Below, one piece after another: positions 39,136 to 46,466 of a stretch of 64,000 bases of DNA. The stretch covers positions 1 through 64,000 of the forward strand of contig CAJUPW010000011.1 in NCBI GenBank assembly GCA_910588635.1, in the 5' to 3' direction. The notes under the pieces are model-generated. The model had not been told where the DNA came from. It ran no database searches and was given only the letters and a program-made list of their open reading frames with translations. This DNA comes from an uncultured Oscillospiraceae bacterium (lineage in GTDB: Bacteria > Bacillota > Clostridia > Oscillospirales > Oscillospiraceae). The position numbers and the translations under genes are program-made. Numbering within the stretch: position 1 is the first letter of the stretch; the number at the start of each line of letters is the position of its first letter.

Positions 39136-41943
39136 ATGAGACATACCACTTCCCTCCCCCGCAGAATGGCGGCGCTGCTGCTGACCCTTGTTCTGCTTCT
39201 GCCCACTGTCTACGCCGCCGCGGGTGAGCAAAAGCTGCAGACCACCACCCAGCTCGCCAACGGCCTGACTTACCGCAATACCGTCACCGTCAACAGCGGA
39301 AGCCGGGTGGAGAGTTTTTCTTTGGAGCTGGAGCCGGGCAGCGACGCCTGGCCCATCCTGGCCCAGGCCAGCGGAACGGTCTACGGCGGAGCCAGTATCA
39401 ACTACGCCGTCTCCCAGGCCCAGGCCCAGGGCTATCATGTGCTGGGCGCCATCAACACCGATTTCTTCGCCATGTCCACCGGCGTGCCCATCGGTCTGGT
39501 GGTGGAAAACGGGATCTATAAGTCCAGCAACGACGGCGAAAACGCCCTGGCCATTGCCAACGGCCGGGCCGGTATTCTGGACAGGCCCCAGGTGTCTCTG
39601 TCCCTCCACAACTACAGCAGCGGCCTCACCGTCACCCCCAACCACTTCAACAAGACCCGGGGAGAAGGGGGCGGGCTCTACCTGCTCAACGAGCATTTTT
39701 CCACCGTCTCCACCCGGGCCCAGGGCTCCGGCTGGTATGTGCGCATGAAGGCGGCGGCCGACCCCGCCACGGGACGCGCCCCCGGCCTCACAGTCAACTC
39801 CACCCTCACCCTGGAGGTCACCGAGCTGATCCTGTCTGACCAGCCCGTCTCCATCGGCCCGGACGAGTACATCCTCACCGCCACCGCCGGCGATGGTCTG
39901 AGCGAGGTTTTCAACAGCTTTCAGGAGCGGGACCGGATCATTTTGACCACCTACTGTCAGGACCCCGCCCTGTCCGAGGCACGGTGGGCCTGCGGCGTGG
40001 GGGACATCATGGTGCGGTACGGCGTCATCACCGACGACTCCACCTGGGTCTATCGGTCCGACGGCCGTCAGCCCCGCTCCGCATTGGGAATCAAGCCTGA
40101 CGGGACCATGGTCTTTTACGCTGTGGACGGCCGGCAGTCGTCCCACTCGGTGGGCCTGACTCAGTACAATCTGGCCGAGGAGCTGCTCCGTCAGGGCTGC
40201 GACACGGTGGTCAACCTGGACGGCGGCGGCTCCACCGCCCTGTCCGTCTGGGTTCCGGGGCAGTCCGGCCCCGCTGTGGTGAACAAGCCCTCCGACGGCC
40301 GGGCCAGATCCTGCGCCTCCTACCTGCTGCTGGTCACCGACCGGCGAGGCGACGGCCGGGCCGACCGGCTGGTCTCCTCCGACAACGGCCAGGCGGTGCT
40401 GGCCGGTTCCTCCCTCTCTCTGTCCATGCCCAAGGCCGTTGACCTGGGGCTGAATCCGGTAAATGTCAATCTGTCCGCGCCGGCCTACTCCTCCTGGAAC
40501 GGGCTGGGCGCCGTCCAGAACGGGGTCTACACCGCCGGCTTTTACCCGGGGACCGACACCATCCTGGTCTCCGCCGGCTCCCTGTCCGGCCAGTTCCAGC
40601 TCCATGTGGTGGACCAGCTCACCGATCTCCAGATCGGCCGGGCCGGTTCCTCCTCTTCCCTGACCTCCCTCACCGTCAGGGGGGGCGAGCAGGTCCAGTT
40701 CACCGTTTCGGGCAGCTACTGGGGCCGCACCGCTTTGCGGGACTTTGGCCCTGTGGCCGTCACCGTTCAGGGCAATGTGGGCACGGTGGACAAAAACGGC
40801 CTGTTTACCGCCGCCCAGAACCCGGGGGCGGGCTCCATCACGTTCTACGCCGGCGGGGTCAGCAAGACGGTCCAGGTCTCCCCCTCCTACGTCCACGACG
40901 ACGTCGCCCCCGGCCACTGGGCCTACGACGCGGTGGAGTACTGCTACAACAAAGGCATCGTCCGGGGCGTCAGCGCCACCCAGTTCGGCGCGGGCAGCCC
41001 CATGCGCCGGGGCGACTTTATTCTGATGCTCTATAACGCCGCGGGCAAGCCGGAGGTATCCCAGGGCTGTACCTTCACCGACGTGTCCCCCGACAACTAC
41101 TTCTATACCGCCCTGGCCTGGGCGCAGAGCCGGGGGCTGGCCTCCGGCACCGGCAGCGGTCAGTTCTCCCCCTGGAACCACATCACCCGGGAGCAGGCGT
41201 TCTCCCTGCTGTACCGCTTCCTGCCCCTGATCGGCAAGAGCTGCCCCGACGCCCCTCTGTCCGCCCTGGACGCCTTCCAGGACAAGGACAAGGTGGCCGA
41301 ATACGCCAGGACCGCCACTGCCACTCTGGTATCCCAGGGGCTGGTCTCGGGCAGCTCGGGAGTCCTTGATCCCAAGAGCACTCTGACCCGGGCCCAGATG
41401 GCCTCTCTGGTCTACCGGGTGCTGGAGCACACCCCCATCACCGGCCCCCTCCCTGAAACGCCTGACACGCCTTCGGGCGGCTATAAGCTGGCCCTGAGCC
41501 AGAGCCAGGCTACCCTGACCTCCGGCGGCAGCGTCACCCTCACCGCCTCCATCCTGCCCAGCCCCGAGAGCGCCGCCGTCACCTGGACCAGCAGCGACCC
41601 CGGCGCCGCCGCCGTCACGGCGAGCGGGACGGTCACCAACCTCTACCCCGGCACGGGGACCAAGACGGTCACCGTCACCGCCGCCTGGAACGGACTGTCC
41701 TCCTCCTGCGAGATCACCTGCAAGAGCGCCTCCAGGACCGGCACCGTCACCAACGCGGAGCTGGGACTGAACGTCCGATCCGGGCCGGGCACCACCTTCG
41801 GCCGGGTGGGCAGCCTGCTTAACGGCGACCGGGTGGTAGTCCTGGGGCAGGAGAGCGGCTGGTATCAGATTCTTTTCCGCAACGCTGACAATCAGGCCGC
41901 CATCGGCTACGTCTCGGCGGACTACCTGACCTTGAATCCCTAA
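39136..41943 (+). CDS. Secreted SLH-domain protein with phosphodiester glycosidase, Ig-like and SH3 domains
   Basis: A 935-residue surface protein. Signal peptide 1-28 (MAALLLTLVLLLPTVYAAA). Residues ~55-405 are a NAGPA-type phosphodiester glycosidase domain (GAINTDFFAMSTGVPIGLVV, ARSALGI-like PRSALGIKPDG, and NLDGGGSTALSVW near 360). Three SLH repeats follow at ~588-765 (HWAYDAVEYCYNKGIVRG; FTDVSPDNYFYTALAWAQSR; LTRAQMASLVYRVLEH), then a Big2-type Ig-like domain (~783-865) and a C-terminal SH3 domain (LNVRSGPGTTFGRVGSLLNG). SLH repeats hold it to pyruvylated wall polymer, which the CsaB enzyme of the divergent operon could make. The enzyme may trim sugar phosphodiesters in wall polymers. AATAAGGAGCTTACC precedes the chosen ATG. 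Confidence 0.93.
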   Translation: MRHTTSLPRRMAALLLTLVLLLPTVYAAAGEQKLQTTTQLANGLTYRNTVTVNSGSRVESFSLELEPGSDAWPILAQASGTVYGGASINYAVSQAQAQGYHVLGAINTDFFAMSTGVPIGLVVENGIYKSSNDGENALAIANGRAGILDRPQVSLSLHNYSSGLTVTPNHFNKTRGEGGGLYLLNEHFSTVSTRAQGSGWYVRMKAAADPATGRAPGLTVNSTLTLEVTELILSDQPVSIGPDEYILTATAGDGLSEVFNSFQERDRIILTTYCQDPALSEARWACGVGDIMVRYGVITDDSTWVYRSDGRQPRSALGIKPDGTMVFYAVDGRQSSHSVGLTQYNLAEELLRQGCDTVVNLDGGGSTALSVWVPGQSGPAVVNKPSDGRARSCASYLLLVTDRRGDGRADRLVSSDNGQAVLAGSSLSLSMPKAVDLGLNPVNVNLSAPAYSSWNGLGAVQNGVYTAGFYPGTDTILVSAGSLSGQFQLHVVDQLTDLQIGRAGSSSSLTSLTVRGGEQVQFTVSGSYWGRTALRDFGPVAVTVQGNVGTVDKNGLFTAAQNPGAGSITFYAGGVSKTVQVSPSYVHDDVAPGHWAYDAVEYCYNKGIVRGVSATQFGAGSPMRRGDFILMLYNAAGKPEVSQGCTFTDVSPDNYFYTALAWAQSRGLASGTGSGQFSPWNHITREQAFSLLYRFLPLIGKSCPDAPLSALDAFQDKDKVAEYARTATATLVSQGLVSGSSGVLDPKSTLTRAQMASLVYRVLEHTPITGPLPETPDTPSGGYKLALSQSQATLTSGGSVTLTASILPSPESAAVTWTSSDPGAAAVTASGTVTNLYPGTGTKTVTVTAAWNGLSSSCEITCKSASRTGTVTNAELGLNVRSGPGTTFGRVGSLLNGDRVVVLGQESGWYQILFRNADNQAAIGYVSADYLTLNP

Positions 41944-41985
41944 AAAACCCGCGTCCCCGGAAATTCCCGGGGACGCGGGTTTTTA
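41943..41985. terminator. Bidirectional terminator
   Basis: AAAAACCCGCGTCCCCGG pairs with CCGGGGACGCGGGTTTTT over a short loop. It sits between two convergent genes (SLH protein and 2-hydroxyacid dehydrogenase) and suits both. Confidence 0.93.
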
Positions 41986-41991
41986 CATCGT

Positions 41992-42981
41992 TTACAGCCC
42001 GTTTACCACAAAGCCGGGCCGCCGGCCCTCCATCAGCAGCTTGACGGAGCTCCACATGTTCCGGTGGGCCCGGCGAAAGACGCCGCCGGTGATCCCGCCC
42101 AGGTGGGGAGAAAAGACGGCCCGGTCCGCCGCCTCGGGGGGCAGGTCCACCAGGGGATGGTCTGCCGGGGTGGGCTCTGGGTCAAACGTATCGATGGCAA
42201 CGCCCCCCAGCCGGCCATTGATGAGCGCCCGGCGCACAGCCAGGTTGTCCACCAGCTGGCCCCGGGCGGTGTTCACCAGAATGGCCCCCGGCTTGACATG
42301 GGACAAAAATTCCTCATTGACCATATGGGTGGTCTGTTCGTTGACGGCGCAGTGGAGGGAGAGAATATCACAGCGCCCGGCCAGCTCCTCCAGGGGCAGG
42401 TATTCTACCCCCAGCTCCGCCTCCGCCTCGGGCGGGCGGCGGTGGGCGGTGTAGTAGTACAGCTTGCAGCCGAAGGGACGCAGCAGCTTCGCCGCGGCGG
42501 CACCGATGTCCCCCAGGCCGATGATGCCCACGGTCTGCTCCCCCAGCTCCGGGGCGCTGGACACCATGAACCGCTCCTTGAACCTGATCTGCTCCCCCGC
42601 CAGGACAGCCCGGTGGCCGGTAACTCCGCACCGCAATGCCATGAGCATGAGCATCACCGCGTGCTCGGCCACGGAGGCGGCGTTGCAGCCCTTGTTGTTG
42701 CACACAAAGACGCCCTTCTCCCGGGCGGCCTCAATGTCGATGGCGTTGAAGGCCACCCCCTCGGAGTGGATCATTTTCAGATTGGGCAGCAGGTCCATCA
42801 TCTCCCGGCCGACGGGGGTGATGGCGTCAGCGAAGATCACCTCCGCGTCCGGGTTGTCCGCCGCCGCGCGGAGAGACGGGGCGGGCGCGCCGCAGAATAC
42901 CAGCTCCACAGGCATGTCCCTGACAAAGTCGGGGAGGAACAGGTCGTAGCGGGCCTTCGGCCCGAAAATAAGAATTTTCAT
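41992..42981 (-). CDS. D-isomer-specific 2-hydroxyacid dehydrogenase
   Basis: A 329-residue NAD-dependent dehydrogenase. The Rossmann motif is VGIIGLGDIGAAAAKLLRPF. Catalytic regions: ILVNTARGQLVDNLAV (Arg), VAIDTFDPEP (Glu) and FSPHLGGITGG (His). The substrate is unknown; 3-phosphoglycerate, hydroxypyruvate and similar acids are all possible, and there is no ACT domain. The ATG overlaps the prmA stop by 4 nt, with GGAGGCGAGACG upstream. It is the last gene of the DUF1836-degV-prmA operon. Confidence 0.9.
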   Translation of the reverse strand: MKILIFGPKARYDLFLPDFVRDMPVELVFCGAPAPSLRAAADNPDAEVIFADAITPVGREMMDLLPNLKMIHSEGVAFNAIDIEAAREKGVFVCNNKGCNAASVAEHAVMLMLMALRCGVTGHRAVLAGEQIRFKERFMVSSAPELGEQTVGIIGLGDIGAAAAKLLRPFGCKLYYYTAHRRPPEAEAELGVEYLPLEELAGRCDILSLHCAVNEQTTHMVNEEFLSHVKPGAILVNTARGQLVDNLAVRRALINGRLGGVAIDTFDPEPTPADHPLVDLPPEAADRAVFSPHLGGITGGVFRRAHRNMWSSVKLLMEGRRPGFVVNGL

Positions 42982-43919
42982 CGTCTCGCCTCCAGAGCCG
43001 CCCAGCCGTTTTTCTCCCGCTTTCCGGTAACGGTGAGGCCCGCCCGCTTCAAGGCCGCCTCCACCTCGCCTGCCCGAACATCGATGATGCCGGAGCACAG
43101 AAAGATCCCGTCCTCCTCCAGCAGGCCGGGCGCCTGGGGGGCCAGGGGGATGATGACATCGGCCACAATGTTGGCCAGCACCAGATGATACCGTTTCCGG
43201 GCCAGCTCGACCGCCAGGGCGGTGTCAGAGAGCACGTTGCCCGCCCGGACGGTGTATCGGTCCTTCCCGATACCGTTGAGGGCGGCGTTCTCGTAGGCCA
43301 CGTCCACCGCCTTGGGGTCGATGTCCACGGCGACGGCGCTTTTTGCCCCCAGGCACAGGGCGGCGATGGACAAAATACCGCTGCCGCAGCCCAGGTCCAG
43401 CACGTCCCGGCCGGGGACGGTGTGCTCCTCCACCCCCTCCAGGCACAGCTGGGTGGAGGCGTGGGAGCCGGTGCCGAAGGTAAGGCCCGGGTTGAGATAG
43501 AAGGGCACCCGCCCGTGGGGCACAGGCTCCTCCCGCATCCACTGAGGCACCACATAGAGCCGCCGGCCGATCTCCAGCGGCTTATAATATTTCTGCCAGC
43601 TGTAGGCCCAGTCGTTGTCGGCCAGAGGGGCGGCGGTGTACTCGCAGTTCAGCCCCCGGGTATACTGCTCCAGCTGAGCATGTCCGTCGTCGTCATCGGT
43701 GACATAGAACTTCACCCGGGCAGCTCCGCGCATCCGGTCCAGCAGCTCCTGGTCCACGTAGTCCCAGCACTGCCGGTTCTGCTCCAGGAAAGTGAGGAAT
43801 TCCCCCTCGTCCTCAATGACCAGACTGTCCATCCCGGCGGCCGCCAGTCTGGCGCATACTTCGTCCAGCTTGTCCGGCGTGGTATTGACGGCTATTTCAA
43901 GCCATTTGATCTCGTCCAT
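42978..43919 (-). CDS. prmA: Ribosomal protein L11 methyltransferase
   Basis: A 313-residue SAM-dependent methyltransferase that trimethylates L11. N-terminal recognition domain (WLEIAVNTTPDKLDEVCARL) and C-terminal methyltransferase core with LNPGLTFGTGSHASTQLCLE, SAM motif VLDLGCGSGILSIAA, and VLANIVADVIIPL. The chosen start follows AAGGAGAATGCT; the longer in-frame upstream region is rejected. It is 49 nt downstream of degV and overlaps the hydroxyacid dehydrogenase. Confidence 0.95.
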   Translation of the reverse strand: MDEIKWLEIAVNTTPDKLDEVCARLAAAGMDSLVIEDEGEFLTFLEQNRQCWDYVDQELLDRMRGAARVKFYVTDDDDGHAQLEQYTRGLNCEYTAAPLADNDWAYSWQKYYKPLEIGRRLYVVPQWMREEPVPHGRVPFYLNPGLTFGTGSHASTQLCLEGVEEHTVPGRDVLDLGCGSGILSIAALCLGAKSAVAVDIDPKAVDVAYENAALNGIGKDRYTVRAGNVLSDTALAVELARKRYHLVLANIVADVIIPLAPQAPGLLEEDGIFLCSGIIDVRAGEVEAALKRAGLTVTGKREKNGWAALEARR

Positions 43920-43968
43920 AGCATTCTCCTTGTCGCGCCTCGCCTGTCCGCGGCGGCTCAGACGCTTC

Positions 43969-44841
43969 TTACCGTTCAGTTCCAGCGTAGAACAGGGCCA
44001 CGGTGCCCGGTCCGGAGTGGGCTCCGATAACGGGCCCCACATAGTTGATATAGACCTCTTCCACCCCGAAGCGGTTCTTCACCATGTCGGCCACGGTCCG
44101 GGCGTCCTCCAGGCAGTCACCGTGGCTGATAAAGACGGTGAGGCTGCCCGAATCCAGAGCGGTCTGCTCCATCTTGTCCACCAGGGCCTTGAGGGAGGCC
44201 TGACGGCCTCGGGCCTTGCCGATGTTGATGAGGTGGCCCTCGTCGTCCACATGGAGCACGGGCTTGATCTGGAGCATGGTGCCCACCACCGCGGTGGCGG
44301 CGGAGATGCGGCCGCCCCGCTTGAGGAAGTGGAGGTCGTCCACGGTAAACTGGTGGCATATATTCAGCCTGTGCTCCTCAATCCAGTCCCGGACCTCCTC
44401 GATGGAACGGCCCCGCTCCCGCTCCCGGGCGGCGTACCACACCAGCAGGCCCTGGCCCAGAGAGGCGCACAGGGTGTCAACGGTATACAGCTTCCGCTCG
44501 GGGTATCTGGCGCTCAGCTCCTCCACCGCCAGGCGGGAGGAGTTATATGTGGTGGACAGCCCGGAGGAGAAGGCCAGAACCAGCACATCCTTCCCCGCCT
44601 GGAGCAAGGGCTCCAGGGCCTCCACATACTGGGCCACATTGACGGCGTTGGTGGTGGCCACATCGCCGGCGCGCAGCCGTTCGTAAAAAACATGGGGGTC
44701 CATCTCCCGGTTGTCCGGGTAGTTTCGATAGGTCTGGTTGTCCAGCACAAAGCCCAGAGGGAGGACCTCAACGTTCAGCTTCCGCACCATGTCGGCAGAC
44801 AAATCGGCGGAGGAGTCGGTCAAAATAACAAAATCAGACAT
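43969..44841 (-). CDS. DegV-family fatty acid-binding protein
   Basis: A 290-residue DegV/FakB-type protein. It starts FVILTDSSADLSADMVRKLN, has SGLSTTYNSSRLAVEEL and the fatty-acid pocket region RGGRISAATAVVGTMLQIKP. FakB proteins hold a fatty acid for phosphorylation by FakA and delivery to lipid synthesis. No fakA is seen nearby. AAAAGGAGTGTTACCG precedes ATG 44841, which overlaps the DUF1836 gene's end by 8 nt. Confidence 0.93.
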   Translation of the reverse strand: MSDFVILTDSSADLSADMVRKLNVEVLPLGFVLDNQTYRNYPDNREMDPHVFYERLRAGDVATTNAVNVAQYVEALEPLLQAGKDVLVLAFSSGLSTTYNSSRLAVEELSARYPERKLYTVDTLCASLGQGLLVWYAARERERGRSIEEVRDWIEEHRLNICHQFTVDDLHFLKRGGRISAATAVVGTMLQIKPVLHVDDEGHLINIGKARGRQASLKALVDKMEQTALDSGSLTVFISHGDCLEDARTVADMVKNRFGVEEVYINYVGPVIGAHSGPGTVALFYAGTER

Positions 44842-45373
44842 CGGTAACACTCCTTTTGTTCTTTTTCTCCTCCTGGGGCTGGAGGATGCTTAAAACACGC
44901 TGGCAGGCCAGCTGATTGGCGTAGCTGCGCACGGCAAGGTCCAGGGCCATCCTGGCCAGGTCGGACTGGTCCGCCTCCGGGTCGATGGCCTGGGCGGTAT
45001 CGGACAGCGCCCGGTCCAGCGCCCGGCAGAAGTAGCCGTACTGCTCCGGCGGGGTCTTTTCCAGGGCCCGCCCGGCCCCCATCAGCGCACCGATGTCGCG
45101 GACGGACAGCACCTGCTTCAGCGCCACCACGGCGGTAAGATAGCCCAGGTGGACGGGGCCGTAGCGTTTGCCCTCCGCCCGGGGGACCAGCCCGTCCTTG
45201 ATATAGTTGTTCACCATGGCGGAGGTGAGGGCGGGACCCCCGTCAAACCGGATCAGCTGCCGGGACATGTAGGCGATGAGCTGATCCATATACAGGGCGA
45301 TATCGGGCAGGTCCTCCCAGGGGGTGGGGCGCTCCTGCCGCATCCGATCCTTTAAGTTTTGAAGCTCGTCCAT
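44834..45373 (-). CDS. DUF1836-family protein
   Basis: A 179-residue protein of the DUF1836 family common in Clostridia and Lactobacilli. The N-terminal part has a winged-helix-like segment (YMSRQLIRFDGGPALTSAMV, then NNYIKDGLVPRAEGKRY), resembling a MerR-type DNA-binding domain, and the rest is helical. It is often next to degV. It may be a regulator of membrane-lipid functions; this is an inference from context. AAGGAAGG precedes the ATG and a promoter lies at 45409-45438. Confidence 0.82.
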   Translation of the reverse strand: MDELQNLKDRMRQERPTPWEDLPDIALYMDQLIAYMSRQLIRFDGGPALTSAMVNNYIKDGLVPRAEGKRYGPVHLGYLTAVVALKQVLSVRDIGALMGAGRALEKTPPEQYGYFCRALDRALSDTAQAIDPEADQSDLARMALDLAVRSYANQLACQRVLSILQPQEEKKNKRSVTDV

Positions 45374-45408
45374 AGAGCGGACCTTCCTTCTCAAATATGG
45401 TATCCGTG

Positions 45409-45438
45409 ATTATATCACAGAATATCGGGCATTGTAAA
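45409..45438 (-). promoter_or_regulatory. Promoter of the DUF1836-degV-prmA operon
   Basis: On the minus strand: TTTACA (45438-45433), 18 bp, TATAAT (45414-45409). Confidence 0.8.
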
Positions 45439-45447
45439 GAGCGTGTT

Positions 45448-46341
45448 TCAGCGCCTGCTCCGCTGCTCCTCCGCCCGCCGGCGCAGCCGCTCCAGGGCGC
45501 CGCCGTGGTCGATGGAGCGCAGCCGGGGAAAGGCCTTCAGCAGGCGGCGGTGGCCGAAGGAGTCGCTGTCCAGCACCTCCCGCACGCTGGCGCGCCACTC
45601 CTCCAGCTGGCGGCGGACCTGGGCGAGCTGCTCCTCCCGGTGCTGCTCCCACTCCTCCCGCTGGTCGGCCAGCTCCGCCCGGCGCTCAGCCAGCTTGAAG
45701 GACAGCTCGTCGATATCCTCCTTCCAGTCCGCTCCCCGTTCGGCGGCGTCCAGCACCCGCTCGGCCAGGTTCTCGCCAAACTCGTTGGAGGCCTCTTTGA
45801 TTTTGGCGGCCAGCTCGTCGATCTGCTCCAGCCGGCGGTTCAGCTTGACAATGGCGGACACGGTGGCCGTCAGGTCCACGGCCATCACCCCGCCCATAAG
45901 GACCAGCAGGACAATGCCCACCGGCTTGGGAATCAGGCGGATGAGCAGCAGCACCGTAGGGTGGAGCAGCTTAACCACAAAGACGCAGGCAAAGCCCCAG
46001 GCGACGGAGAAGCGCAGGCAGATATAGCCGCCCAGGTTGAAGAGCTGGTCGGAGTAGTCCCACCACCGCTGATGGAACAGCTTCTCCAGCACAAAGCCGG
46101 TGAGCCACTCCAGGGCGGAGGTGAGCGCCACAGAGCCTAAAAACAAGACGGGCAGGTTGTCCGCCAGCGGGGTGAGGCAGGACAGGACAATTACAACCCC
46201 AAAGCCGTAGACGGGACACACCGGGCCGTTGAGAAAGCCCCGGTTGACAAATTTCCCCGTGACCAGGGCGGCGTAGCTCACCTCGGCGCACCAGCCCAGA
46301 AAGGCGTAGATGAAAAAGATCCAGATCAGGCGGTAGAGCAT
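45448..46341 (-). CDS. Putative CmpB-type membrane protein with cytoplasmic coiled coil
   Basis: A 297-residue protein. The first ~170 residues carry about five hydrophobic segments and match the putative ABC-transporter permease (CmpB) family: IFFIYAFLGWCAEV, NRGFLNGPVCPVYGFG and LEKLFHQRWWDYSDQLFNLGGYICLRFS. The last ~110 residues are a long charged helix (NRRLEQIDELAAKIKEASNE, then REEQLAQVRRQLEEWRASVR), a likely cytoplasmic coiled coil. Despite the family name there is no ATPase partner here, so transport is unproven. ACAGGAGGCTGTTCC precedes the ATG; it has its own promoter. Confidence 0.82.
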   Translation of the reverse strand: MLYRLIWIFFIYAFLGWCAEVSYAALVTGKFVNRGFLNGPVCPVYGFGVVIVLSCLTPLADNLPVLFLGSVALTSALEWLTGFVLEKLFHQRWWDYSDQLFNLGGYICLRFSVAWGFACVFVVKLLHPTVLLLIRLIPKPVGIVLLVLMGGVMAVDLTATVSAIVKLNRRLEQIDELAAKIKEASNEFGENLAERVLDAAERGADWKEDIDELSFKLAERRAELADQREEWEQHREEQLAQVRRQLEEWRASVREVLDSDSFGHRRLLKAFPRLRSIDHGGALERLRRRAEEQRSRR

Positions 46342-46375
46342 GGAACAGCCTCCTGTTACAATTGTTGTTTGAGAC

Positions 46376-46404
46376 ATTATACCGGATTTTTCCGTCCTTG
46401 TCCA
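46376..46404 (-). promoter_or_regulatory. Promoter of the CmpB-type gene
   Basis: On the minus strand: TGGACA (46404-46399), 17 bp, TATAAT (46381-46376). Confidence 0.78.
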
Positions 46405-46410
46405 GACAGA

Positions 46411-46453
46411 GACACAGGCCCTCCCCGGCGGAAACGCCCGGGGGGCCTGTGTC
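46411..46453 (-). terminator. clpB: Hairpin after clpB
   Basis: GACACAGGCCC pairs with GGGCCTGTGTC plus an inner CCCGGCG/CGCCCGGG stem. The leftward T tract is missing, so termination may be partial. Confidence 0.65.
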
Positions 46454-46466
46454 AATTGGGTCGAAT

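Noticed and set aside
38998..41430. An 810-codon minus-strand frame across the SLH-protein gene
   Set aside because: Antisense shadow; the plus strand has a signal peptide and clear domains.
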